Of a stretch of 43,951 nt of DNA, positions 33,036-42,061 are shown in pieces. Location of the stretch: NCBI GenBank assembly GCA_017626395.1, contig JAGAIU010000023.1, forward strand, positions 1 through 43,951, given 5' to 3'. This DNA comes from Clostridia bacterium. GTDB lineage: Bacteria > Bacillota > Clostridia > TANB77 > CAG-465. The notes beneath the pieces are model-generated. The model saw only the letters and a program-made list of their open reading frames with translations. It did no database searches and was not told where the DNA came from. The stretch's first letter is position 1. Every line of letters begins with the position of its first letter. The translations under genes were made by a program, and so were the position numbers.

Positions 33036-33479
33036 ATGGAAAATGTCGAGCTTATATCGCTTGTTACAGAGCTAAAAAAGAAAGTGGATAAAATAATGGA
33101 TAGAGTATTAAAAGAAGTAGGACTTAGTAAAATTCAAGCTTTAGTTTTAATTAGTATAAAAAATAAAGAAGAAAATACTAATTGCAGTGTTAATGATATT
33201 GTAAATGAATTTGAATTAAATCAAGGTAATACATCTAGTTTATTAAAAAGAATGGAAGCTTCAGGGCTAATAGAGAAAGTAAGAGCTAAAGATGATGAAA
33301 GAAGAGTAGAACTTGCTATTACTAGAAAAGGCCAAAATATGCTTGATGAAATCTATCTAAAAATGGAAATACTTAAGAAAAAAATAAATGACAGTTATGA
33401 TTTAAAAAGAAAAAATATTTTAATTCAAGGAATGAAAGAAATGGATAATTTACTTGAATTTATGTTAGAGGAGGAATAA
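33036..33479 (+). CDS. MarR-family transcriptional regulator
   Basis: 147 residues. Winged helix: LSKIQALVLISIK, SVNDIVNEFELNQGNTSSLLKRMEASGLIEKV (recognition helix), and the wing RAKDDERRVELAITRKG, flanked by dimerising helices at both ends. The DxRxxxxxLT wing signature (DDERRVELAIT) is near-canonical. ATG 33036 follows GGAGGAGGGA; the longer frame upstream has no ribosome site. It is 6 bases from the ABC transporter gene and probably represses this operon in the absence of a ligand, as MarR regulators commonly do. Confidence 0.92.
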   Translation: MENVELISLVTELKKKVDKIMDRVLKEVGLSKIQALVLISIKNKEENTNCSVNDIVNEFELNQGNTSSLLKRMEASGLIEKVRAKDDERRVELAITRKGQNMLDEIYLKMEILKKKINDSYDLKRKNILIQGMKEMDNLLEFMLEEE

Positions 33480-33485
33480 TTAAAA

Positions 33486-36080
33486 GTGCTAGAACTAAAT
33501 AAAATAAGAAAAAGTTATAAAACAGCTGACTTTACTCAAGTAGCCTTGGATGATATAACACTTGAGTTTAGAAAAAGTGAATTTGTATCTATTTTAGGAC
33601 CTAGTGGCAGTGGAAAAACAACATTACTTAATATTGTAGGTGGACTGGATAGATATGATAGTGGTGATTTAATTATCAATGGTAGATCAACTAAAGATTA
33701 CAAGGATAAAGATTGGGATGAATATAGAAATAATTCAATAGGATTTATATTTCAAAGCTACAACTTAATAGGACATATTAGTGTTTTAAGTAATGTTGAG
33801 ATGAGTATGACATTAAGTGGTGTTGGTAAAAAAGAAAAAAGACAAAGAGCTTTAGAAGTGCTAGAAAGAGTTGGACTTAAAGAACATGCACATAAAAAGC
33901 CAAATGAACTTTCTGGTGGACAAATGCAAAGAGTTGCTATCGCAAGAGCAATTGTAAATAATCCAGATATAATTCTTGCAGATGAACCTACAGGAGCACT
34001 TGATACTGCAACTTCGGTCCAAATTATGGAACTAATAAAAGAAATTTCTAAAGATAAACTTGTAATAATGGTTACACATAACCCAGAACTTGCCGAAAAA
34101 TATTCATCAAGAATAATTAAACTGCTAGATAGTAAAGTTATAGATGATACAAATCCATATAAAGCTACTAAAGAAGAAAAAAATCAAGCAATAAAAGATT
34201 CTAAAAAATCTAGAAAAACATCCATGAGTTTTTTGACAGCTTTATCTTTAAGTATAAACAATTTAAGGACTAAAAAAGGAAGAACAATACTTACAGCATT
34301 TGCAGGAAGTATCGGTATAATTGGTATAGCAGCAATTATGTCTTTGTCTAATGGTGTTCAAAGCTATATAGATCGAACACAAGAAGAAACATTATCTTCT
34401 TATCCGTTAACTATACAAGAACAAACTATAGATGCTTCTGCTATGATTGAAGTTATGATGGGGCAAGCAAATATAGATACTAGTACTCAAGAAGAAGGAA
34501 AAGTATATTCAAATAATGTGATGACTGACGTAATGAGTACAATGTCATCTAAGATTGAAGAAAATAACTTAGAAAAATTTAAACAACATATAGATAGTAA
34601 TAAGGAAACTTTAAATCAATATTTAACAGCAGTTGGATATGGATATGATTTGAATTTAAACATATATAGTCAATTGGGCGAAAATACAGTTAGAGCAAAT
34701 CCTAGTCCTGTATTTGAAAAACTAGGAATGAGTACAATGACTTCGGGAGGAAATGCTTCTATGATGTCTATGTTTACTTCATCAGATGTATTTATTAAAT
34801 TAATAGATAATCAAGAACATTTAGAATCTAAATATAATGTTATAGCTGGAAAATGGCCAGAAGCATATAATGAAGTTGTATTACTGGTAGATAAAAATAA
34901 TCAAGTAAGTGATTATACTCTTTATAGTATAGGTCTAAAATCTCAAGATGAACTTGAAGAAAAATATGAAACAATATTAAAAGGCGAAGCAATAGAGGCA
35001 GATGAAGTTTCATCATATACATACGACGAATTATTAAATATAGAATTTAAAATATTACCACAAACAGATTATTATGAAAAAGAAGGTAATATTTGGGTAG
35101 ATAAATCTGAAGATGAAGAATATATAGATAAAAAACTTGAAACAGCTGAAACTTTAAAAATTGTTGGTATAATAAAAGCAGATGAAGAAGCAGTAAATGA
35201 ACAAACAGCTGGTGTTATTGCTTATACTAAAGATTTAGAAGAACATATGATAGAAAAAATAAATGAAGCTGAAATAGTAAAAGAACAATTAGCAAATGAA
35301 AAAGTAAATGTATTTACAGGATTAGAATTTAACGAAGAAGAGACATCTAAAACTTTTGATATAAGTTCTTTGACACAAGATCAGCAAATGTACTTAATGA
35401 GTTTATCTCAACAAGAATTAGCTAATGTTATGGCTGCTTATGCAGAAAATGCAAATGCAACTTTTGAATCTACATTAGATAAAATGGGATATGTAAAACT
35501 TGAACAACCTTCAAGTATTAGTATATTCCCAAAAGATTTTGAAGCTAAAGATAAAATAATAACTTTTATAGATGAATATAACGAGCAAATGAGAGCTGAA
35601 GGAAATGAAGCTGATACAATAAATTATACCGATGCTGTAGGTGTTATGATGTCATCAGTTACTTCAATTGTTAATATGATTAGCTATGTATTAATAGCAT
35701 TTGTATCAATTTCACTTATAGTTTCATCAATAATGATTGGTATTATTACATACATCTCTGTTCTTGAAAGAACTAAAGAAATTGGTATATTAAGAAGTAT
35801 TGGTGCATCTAAAAAAGATATTTCTAGAGTATTTAATGCAGAAACTTTAATAATAGGATTTTTTGCTGGAACATTAGGTATAGTTTGTACGTATTTAATT
35901 ACAATTCCAGCAAATGCGATATTAAAAGTGGTTACTAATATATCTAATCTTGTACAAGTACCATTAAAACCAGCATTAATACTTGTTGTAATAAGTATGA
36001 TACTAACTGTTATATCTGGATTAATACCTGCAAAAATGGCAAGTAAAAAAGATCCAGTTATTGCATTAAGAACTGAATAA
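33486..36080 (+). CDS. MacB/FtsX-type ABC transporter, ATPase fused to permease
   Basis: 864 residues. ATPase 1-225: Walker A GPSGSGKTT, Q-loop FQSYNLI, signature LSGGQMQRVAIARA, Walker B IILADEPTGALD and H-loop VTHNPEL. Then a linker, first span (about 268-290, LTAFAGSIGIIGIAAIMSLSNG), a large extracytoplasmic domain (300-720), and three FtsX-type spans (about 725-750, 780-805, 825-850). MacB-type mechanotransmitters export or counter antimicrobial peptides and macrolides, or act on wall enzymes. Here the ATPase is N-terminal and fused, as in Gram-positive SalY-like members. GTG start with AGGAGG about 11 bases upstream. Operon with MarR and the following nucleotidase. Confidence 0.92.
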   Translation: MLELNKIRKSYKTADFTQVALDDITLEFRKSEFVSILGPSGSGKTTLLNIVGGLDRYDSGDLIINGRSTKDYKDKDWDEYRNNSIGFIFQSYNLIGHISVLSNVEMSMTLSGVGKKEKRQRALEVLERVGLKEHAHKKPNELSGGQMQRVAIARAIVNNPDIILADEPTGALDTATSVQIMELIKEISKDKLVIMVTHNPELAEKYSSRIIKLLDSKVIDDTNPYKATKEEKNQAIKDSKKSRKTSMSFLTALSLSINNLRTKKGRTILTAFAGSIGIIGIAAIMSLSNGVQSYIDRTQEETLSSYPLTIQEQTIDASAMIEVMMGQANIDTSTQEEGKVYSNNVMTDVMSTMSSKIEENNLEKFKQHIDSNKETLNQYLTAVGYGYDLNLNIYSQLGENTVRANPSPVFEKLGMSTMTSGGNASMMSMFTSSDVFIKLIDNQEHLESKYNVIAGKWPEAYNEVVLLVDKNNQVSDYTLYSIGLKSQDELEEKYETILKGEAIEADEVSSYTYDELLNIEFKILPQTDYYEKEGNIWVDKSEDEEYIDKKLETAETLKIVGIIKADEEAVNEQTAGVIAYTKDLEEHMIEKINEAEIVKEQLANEKVNVFTGLEFNEEETSKTFDISSLTQDQQMYLMSLSQQELANVMAAYAENANATFESTLDKMGYVKLEQPSSISIFPKDFEAKDKIITFIDEYNEQMRAEGNEADTINYTDAVGVMMSSVTSIVNMISYVLIAFVSISLIVSSIMIGIITYISVLERTKEIGILRSIGASKKDISRVFNAETLIIGFFAGTLGIVCTYLITIPANAILKVVTNISNLVQVPLKPALILVVISMILTVISGLIPAKMASKKDPVIALRTE

Positions 36081-36092
36081 GGAGAATATAAT

Positions 36093-36644
36093 ATGAGAAT
36101 AGGAATAGATATAGATGATACAATAACAGATACATATCTTGTAGTACTAAAACACATAGCAGAATATTTTAATAGAGATTATAATGAACTAGAAGCAAAA
36201 GAATATACATATGATGAATTTTTTACAGACAGCGAATTTGCAGGATTTGAAGAGTTTGTCGATAATAATTTTCATAAATTAATACCAACTTTAAAACCAA
36301 AAGAGGGAGCAATAGAAGTTATAAATAAATTAAAACAAGATGGACATGAAATCATAATTGTTACTGCTAGAAATAGTGCAAAAGAAAACCAAAATATTGA
36401 TTTTTTAAATGCTTATAATATTCCTTTTGATAAATTTTACGAAGGAATTAAAGAGAAAGGTGAACTATCTAAAAAAGAAAATATAGATATACTTATAGAC
36501 GATAGTTATAAACATTATAAACAATGTGAGAAACAAAATATAAGAGCAATACTTTTTGATGCTCCATATAATAGAAAATATGAAGAGTGTGAAAGAGTAA
36601 CAAATTGGAATGAAGTTTATGATATTGTAAGTGGAAATAACTAA
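36093..36644 (+). CDS. HAD-family 5'(3')-deoxyribonucleotidase-like phosphatase (NT5C type)
   Basis: 183 residues. Motif I DIDDTITDTY (nucleophile Asp plus Asp), motif II IIVTARNS, Lys in KKENIDILIDDS (motif III/IV with D-D). The 5' nucleotidase C (NT5C) family dephosphorylates nucleoside monophosphates; many bacterial members are uncharacterised. A helical cap lies at about 20-70 (YFNRDYNELEAKEYTYDEFF). SD AAGGAG; the 12-base gap to the ABC gene suggests co-transcription although no functional link is obvious. Confidence 0.88.
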   Translation: MRIGIDIDDTITDTYLVVLKHIAEYFNRDYNELEAKEYTYDEFFTDSEFAGFEEFVDNNFHKLIPTLKPKEGAIEVINKLKQDGHEIIIVTARNSAKENQNIDFLNAYNIPFDKFYEGIKEKGELSKKENIDILIDDSYKHYKQCEKQNIRAILFDAPYNRKYEECERVTNWNEVYDIVSGNN

Positions 36645-36670
36645 ATTTGAAAAAAATAATATAGAAAATA

Positions 36671-36704
36671 AAGAGGCTAAAATATTAAAATTTAGCTTCT
36701 TTTT
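36671..36704 (+). terminator. Intrinsic terminator of the MarR/ABC operon
   Basis: Eleven-bp stem (36671-36681 with 36691-36701, one wobble) and T run. A sister hairpin with almost the same arms lies at 43333-43368. Confidence 0.82.
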
Positions 36705-36723
36705 ATTATATATTACACTATTG

Positions 36724-36839
36724 TTACATTAAAATTAAAAGTAAATTAATACTTAAAAATATAGCATATATGTCAAGAAAAAAGTGTAGAAAAATGATAT
36801 AATTCTGATGAATTATGTTGGAGGAATATATGAAAAATA
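36724..36839 (+). repeat. Duplicated promoter/leader block, copy A
   Basis: This 116-base block recurs at 43387-43502 with few differences: a shared AAAAGTAAATTAATACT, a 31-base identical core (36774-36804), and the ribosome site and first codons of the following gene. It sits before two surface-protein genes. Confidence 0.9.
36774..36804 (+). promoter_or_regulatory. Promoter of the giant adhesin, extended -10 type
   Basis: The 31-base core identical in both copies ends with TGATATAAT, an extended -10 (TATAAT at 36797-36802). No good -35 is seen 17 bases upstream, so the conserved upstream part (AAAAAAGTGTAGAAAAA) may bind an activator. Confidence 0.65.
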
Positions 36840-39800
36840 GAAAGAAAATATACATTGGAATTATATTAATATTTATGTTTACACTATTAGGTGTGAATGT
36901 TATAAAAGATAGAATGGTAGGAGAAGAAGTCTTTAATGAGACTTATCAAAGTTTAGAACCAGTTATTGTAACAAGTGATACTGGTGAAGAAGTAGTTGTT
37001 GGTGATGTTGCTAAAGTTACTAGTTTAGAAATTACATCAATACTTACCGGGACTTCTGAATTTGATTCTGAAACAACAACTGATTCTAGTAATGCTGATG
37101 GAACTGTAACATGGACAGCAGGAAATGATATTTCAGAAAATGATATGGTTGTTAGAAGTAATGATGAAGTATCATATAATTTATTGGCTACGTTAGGAAT
37201 GAAAGATCCTAATTCGGATATAAAATCTTTATATGGTGGTAGAATTTATTTTAAATGTACTATTCCAGAAGAGCAATTTAATAATGCTCAATTTATTACT
37301 AGTAGTTTTTATTGGGCAACTTCTAAAACTGTTAGTAATAGTAACAGGACGGTGGAAGGATATTATGATTTACCAACAAGTACAGTTTCAATTCCTGGTC
37401 AAATTTCATTGTCTTTTAGAGTCGGAACTTTTGGAGTAGAAAATGGCACTGAAATTACTCCTCAAATTGATGTATGGTTAGATCAAAATACTGATGATGA
37501 AAAAGTAACATATAAATCTGCCCCTGTTTATATAAGTTCAAAATCTAATTTTAATGCACGAATTGTAGATGGAAATAAAACTCAATGGTCGTATCAAGAT
37601 TTGGATGGAGATGGAGAAGCGGAAACTTTAGGTAAATTATATACATTACAGTATGCAGTTTTTACTTCTAATTCTGATAGTGAAAATGATTCGAATTCTA
37701 AGAAAAATTTAAAAGGATTAAAAAATCCAACAGGAGATATAAATTTAAATATAGATTTATCAGTTAACAAAGTTGTCGCTGAAACTGGAGAAGGAGAGGA
37801 TATTACTGAAAGATTAACTCCTATTCTTATTGACTATAATGATGATAAAGCTGATCAAATAACTGAAAAAAATGGTGGAGATTATGAAAGATTATCTGAA
37901 TATAACATTAAGAAATATACTCCTGGTACACAAACAGTAGACATGATTGACAATATGATAAATATAAATGTATCAGGTTTTAAACTTCCTACAGAGTACT
38001 ACATGTATGGACATAAGAATGGCTGCCCATTTTTTAATAATGTTGAATGTAATTTGATTCTTACAGAAGGAAATATTGAAATTTTTGTACCATACGATGA
38101 AGAACTAATGGAGAATTTAACATATAATTTTTATATAAATTCAGAAATAGCTAATATGACTGTAGAATCTTACAATAACGATACTAATCAAAAATATTTT
38201 AAAGATGATATGATATCTAGTCAGCTAGTTGTAGTAAAGGGAAATAATTTTAATCAAACTTTTGATATAGCTTATAATCCATCTAGTTCATATAATTCAT
38301 CTTATTCATTTTATGCATCAGATCAACCCGAAAGGATTTATGATTATTACAGCAAATATAGTATAGGCTCTTCTTTTATTATAGGTGTTGATAACTTTAA
38401 CACTGTAAAGGCCGCAACAAAATTCGTTAAATTTGATGCAGATGCTTTTGAAATTAATGCTACTTCTTCAGAAAAATATATTACTGAAGATTATGATAGT
38501 TCAATGACATTTAATTTATATTATGTTACAAAAAAAGATGGCACTAATTGGATAGATCAAACTGAAATGAATAATGCTTTAATTGATGATATGAATGTGT
38601 ACTTAAATTATGAGGATATTCCAGAAGCTTATAGTTGTATTGGAGTGTATTTTGAATCTATAGAAGGAGAATTGACTGGTGCAACAGATGGGGAAGAATG
38701 GTTAGGAGTTCCAGTTCTTATTAAAAAAGACGTAGAAGTAGAAAAGTATTTTACAATAACAGGATATACAAAAGTGTGGTTTGATGAAATAGATAGAAAT
38801 GAAAAAAATATTTTAATTTCTAAAGAAGCAGAGCTTCCTTCACCAGATTGGGAATCTGGTGAAAGATATTATACACCTCATGATAATTATTCAAGTTTAA
38901 GAGATAAAAATTTAACAAATAATTTAACTTATGATACTTCGTATGGATATAATAATGGTGGTTGCTACTATGGTGAAACTTGTTATTTGCTAAAAAGTAG
39001 GAACGTAAGTAGACGTACATATAAGTATCAAACTCAACATACTTCCGAAAACTCAATAAGTAAACTGGATTACTCTAACAATGAATATAGACTTGATATG
39101 ACACTAGTTTTAGAAGCAACTGGTCGTGAAAGTAGTATGGGAGAGTTTCTAGACTATGATATTCAAATTCAGCTTGGCGAAGGTATATCATATATTGAAG
39201 GATCTTGTTCTGAAATGTCTGAATTTTATATTGGTGAACCTGAAGTAAAGATAAGTGAAGATGGATATACGTATTTAAGGTGGTATGATGTTCAAATTTC
39301 TAAAGAGCTCTTTAGCTCAAGTAAATCGACGACTAGATATTATACAGATGACACATATCATTATACCCTTGAAAATCAGATTGCTATGTCTCTAGAATTT
39401 GATCCTACATTAAAAAATAATACAACAGTACCAATAAGGGGAAATGAAATGAATTATCAAAGTGGAATGAGTGGCGGAAGTATTACAGTAATAAACTTAC
39501 AACAATATTCACTATACAAAAAAACTACTACTTCTTTAATTGAAAAAAATGGAGATATTCACTATCAAATATATTTTAGTAATAATACAACAGCAACATT
39601 ACCAGATTTTCAACTTTTAGATATATTGCCTCAAACTAGTGATACTAGAGGAAGTATATTTAATGGAAATTACACTATAGAAAATATATCGATTGCTCAA
39701 AATGATGCAGATGGAAATATTGTAGAAAATTCTAATTTAGAAGTAAGAGTATCAAATGATGAACAAGTTTTAAATTTAAACTCTAAATCTGAAGAATTAA

Positions 39801-41977
39801 AAGATGATACCATATGGACAAAAATAGAAGAAGTAGATGGTACTTATAGTATAAGTTTGGAAGAAAAAGCATTTAATATAACAGGTGAAATATTAGAAAA
39901 TGGCCAATTAGTAATAGATGTTTATTTAAAGACAAATGGAAATAAATCTTCTGATGTATATTATAATATGGTTACGTCTCAAACATTAAGTGAGAATGAA
40001 CAAATAGAGTCTGTAAATGTAGAAACAAAAGTTATTAACAGAACACTATCAGGTGTTGCTTGGATAGATATAGATAAAGACGGATTGTTAGCATCTAACG
40101 ATACTGAACCTAAAAAAAGTGGGATAAAAATAACTCTTTTAGATTCATCAGGAAATGTAGCATTAGATTCTGATGGAAATGAAGTTGCATCTATTAATAC
40201 AAATATTGAAGGATATTACGAATTTTCAAATTTGGCTAAAACAGATTACATAGTTCAAGCTGAATATGATAATGTAAAATATTATATAACACTTGCAGAA
40301 GTAGTAGAAAATAGTAATTATACATCTAAATTTTATGATAATCAAAACAATGGAATAGGAACAACTAATATAATTACTACCTTAAATGGAGAGGGGTATT
40401 CGGCTCAAACACAAAGAAATGTTAATATAGGTTTAGCTACATATGATGGGAAAATAATTGTTAATCATATTGTAAAGAATGATGATAGTATTTTAGAAAC
40501 AGAAACAATTATTGAACCATTAAATACAGCAGTAACTACTAGTTCTAAAAAATTTGATGGATATATTTTGGTTGAAAAACCATCAACAGAAGAATATATA
40601 ACTTTAAATACAGATCAAATTGTAAATTATTATTATTTGTTACAGGGAGAACTTGTAATAAATAAAGTAGATTATAAAGATGAAAAAATAGTTATGGATT
40701 CTGCACAATTTGAAATTTATGATGAAAATAATAACAAAATATATTTTGAAAAAAGTTTAGGAATAAATATACATTTTGCATCAAACTTTAAATTTGAAAG
40801 TATAAATTATGACTGGATAGAAATTTACTATGTTAAAGACGGTGTAACTTATAGGTATCAAGAAGATGAAACATATAAATTTTCTAATACAGATTTAGCA
40901 GATGTTACAATTACACTTCCATCATCAGAGTTTTATATATGGTTAAGAACAGACGGATCTGCTATGTATCGAGGATTTGAAATAGATAGTATAAAGGTTG
41001 AAAAACAAGAGGTGACTAGAAACGATCTGGAAACAGCACTTCCAACTGATATAAAGGAAACTTTAGAATATTCTGGTGTAACTTATCCTCAATCTAATGA
41101 TTCTGCTACTACATATGCAAATAATATGAGAACTTTATATCACTATATCGGAAATGATGGATATGTATATGCTCCTGGAAATCAGTCGCTAGGATTTGTT
41201 GAAACTCAAAATGGTATTGCCAAAGTATATTTACCCGTTGGAAAATATACAATTAAAGAGATAAAAGCACCAGAAGGTTATGTTATTAAAACTAAAACAA
41301 CTGATGTAGAGTTAAGTAATGATAATACAACAGAAATTGATATTAAAAATGATAAAACTACAAGTATAGTAGTAAAACATCAAAATGAGGGGGGAGTAGA
41401 TTTAGTAAATCCTGAAACAATAAATGGGAAAGTAGGAGATTTATACACTACAGCTTCAAAAGAATTTTTAGATTATGAAATAAAAACAGTACCAGATAAT
41501 GCAAATGGTACAATGACAGAAAATCAAATAGAAGTAATCTATGTATATAGTCAAATTAAAGGGAAAGTAACAGTTACAAAAGTAGATATAAGTAATACAA
41601 ATACTAAATTATCTGGTGCAACATTTAAAATAGAAAAACTAGACGAAGATGGAAATGTAGACACAACATTTACTGCACAAGAAAAAACAACAGATACAAC
41701 AGGAACAGTTGAATTTACAGATTTGTTAGTTGGAAAATATCAAATAATAGAAACAAAAGCTCCAGAAGGATATGAATTAAATACGGAAGTAACAGAAGTA
41801 GAAATAACAAAAGCAAATAGAGAGTTAGAGGTAACAGTTAAAAATAGAGAAAAATTAACATTACCTGAAACTGGAAAAATAAATCATGCAATTATAATTT
41901 CAACAGTAGGTGTTGTAATAATGTTTGTGATGTTTATAATATTAAAAAATAGTAAAAATAAAAAAGAAAATTCTTAA
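36830..41977 (+). CDS. Giant LPETG-anchored cell-surface adhesin
   Basis: 1715 residues. Signal-anchor (1-30, MKNRKKIYIGIILIFMFTLL); a long Asp/Asn/Thr-rich N-terminal half without recognised domain but with a DLDGDGEAE loop; a DUF11-like region (about 890-960, YQIYFSNNTTATLPDFQLLDIL); SdrD-B domain (about 1070-1150, GVAWIDIDKDGLL); MucBP-like (about 1206-1270); a SpaA domain (from 1273) split by a CUB-like insert (about 1308-1390) and a further 60 residues; a second MucBP-like unit (1509-1575); a second SpaA (1577-1670, YQIIETKAPEGYEL); then LPETG (1678-1682), membrane segment and NSKNKK tail. Sortase should link it to peptidoglycan. ATG 36830 follows TTGGAGG; the ATG at 36815 precedes that site. 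Confidence 0.92.
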   Translation: MKNRKKIYIGIILIFMFTLLGVNVIKDRMVGEEVFNETYQSLEPVIVTSDTGEEVVVGDVAKVTSLEITSILTGTSEFDSETTTDSSNADGTVTWTAGNDISENDMVVRSNDEVSYNLLATLGMKDPNSDIKSLYGGRIYFKCTIPEEQFNNAQFITSSFYWATSKTVSNSNRTVEGYYDLPTSTVSIPGQISLSFRVGTFGVENGTEITPQIDVWLDQNTDDEKVTYKSAPVYISSKSNFNARIVDGNKTQWSYQDLDGDGEAETLGKLYTLQYAVFTSNSDSENDSNSKKNLKGLKNPTGDINLNIDLSVNKVVAETGEGEDITERLTPILIDYNDDKADQITEKNGGDYERLSEYNIKKYTPGTQTVDMIDNMININVSGFKLPTEYYMYGHKNGCPFFNNVECNLILTEGNIEIFVPYDEELMENLTYNFYINSEIANMTVESYNNDTNQKYFKDDMISSQLVVVKGNNFNQTFDIAYNPSSSYNSSYSFYASDQPERIYDYYSKYSIGSSFIIGVDNFNTVKAATKFVKFDADAFEINATSSEKYITEDYDSSMTFNLYYVTKKDGTNWIDQTEMNNALIDDMNVYLNYEDIPEAYSCIGVYFESIEGELTGATDGEEWLGVPVLIKKDVEVEKYFTITGYTKVWFDEIDRNEKNILISKEAELPSPDWESGERYYTPHDNYSSLRDKNLTNNLTYDTSYGYNNGGCYYGETCYLLKSRNVSRRTYKYQTQHTSENSISKLDYSNNEYRLDMTLVLEATGRESSMGEFLDYDIQIQLGEGISYIEGSCSEMSEFYIGEPEVKISEDGYTYLRWYDVQISKELFSSSKSTTRYYTDDTYHYTLENQIAMSLEFDPTLKNNTTVPIRGNEMNYQSGMSGGSITVINLQQYSLYKKTTTSLIEKNGDIHYQIYFSNNTTATLPDFQLLDILPQTSDTRGSIFNGNYTIENISIAQNDADGNIVENSNLEVRVSNDEQVLNLNSKSEELKDDTIWTKIEEVDGTYSISLEEKAFNITGEILENGQLVIDVYLKTNGNKSSDVYYNMVTSQTLSENEQIESVNVETKVINRTLSGVAWIDIDKDGLLASNDTEPKKSGIKITLLDSSGNVALDSDGNEVASINTNIEGYYEFSNLAKTDYIVQAEYDNVKYYITLAEVVENSNYTSKFYDNQNNGIGTTNIITTLNGEGYSAQTQRNVNIGLATYDGKIIVNHIVKNDDSILETETIIEPLNTAVTTSSKKFDGYILVEKPSTEEYITLNTDQIVNYYYLLQGELVINKVDYKDEKIVMDSAQFEIYDENNNKIYFEKSLGINIHFASNFKFESINYDWIEIYYVKDGVTYRYQEDETYKFSNTDLADVTITLPSSEFYIWLRTDGSAMYRGFEIDSIKVEKQEVTRNDLETALPTDIKETLEYSGVTYPQSNDSATTYANNMRTLYHYIGNDGYVYAPGNQSLGFVETQNGIAKVYLPVGKYTIKEIKAPEGYVIKTKTTDVELSNDNTTEIDIKNDKTTSIVVKHQNEGGVDLVNPETINGKVGDLYTTASKEFLDYEIKTVPDNANGTMTENQIEVIYVYSQIKGKVTVTKVDISNTNTKLSGATFKIEKLDEDGNVDTTFTAQEKTTDTTGTVEFTDLLVGKYQIIETKAPEGYELNTEVTEVEITKANRELEVTVKNREKLTLPETGKINHAIIISTVGVVIMFVMFIILKNSKNKKENS

Positions 41978-41983
41978 TTTTTT

Positions 41984-42021
41984 AATAGGATTAAAACTTT
42001 ATGTTTTAATCCTATTTTTAT
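41984..42021 (+). terminator. Intrinsic terminator of the adhesin gene
   Basis: Perfect 14-bp stem (41984-41997 with 42003-42016), 5-base loop, T-rich tail. Confidence 0.92.
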
Positions 42022-42033
42022 TTAATAAATTTA

Positions 42034-42042
42034 TGATATAAT
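42034..42042 (+). promoter_or_regulatory. Extended -10 promoter of the CotH gene
   Basis: TGATATAAT, the same extended -10 as in the duplicated leaders of the flanking surface genes; no -35 match 17 bases upstream. Confidence 0.5.
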
Positions 42043-42061
42043 AACTTGCAAGGTGAAGTAT

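Noticed and set aside
36815..36829. Alternative start MLEEYM for the giant adhesin
   Set aside because: These codons contain the ribosome site TTGGAGG itself; the sister gene at 43495 starts at the equivalent MKNKKK position.
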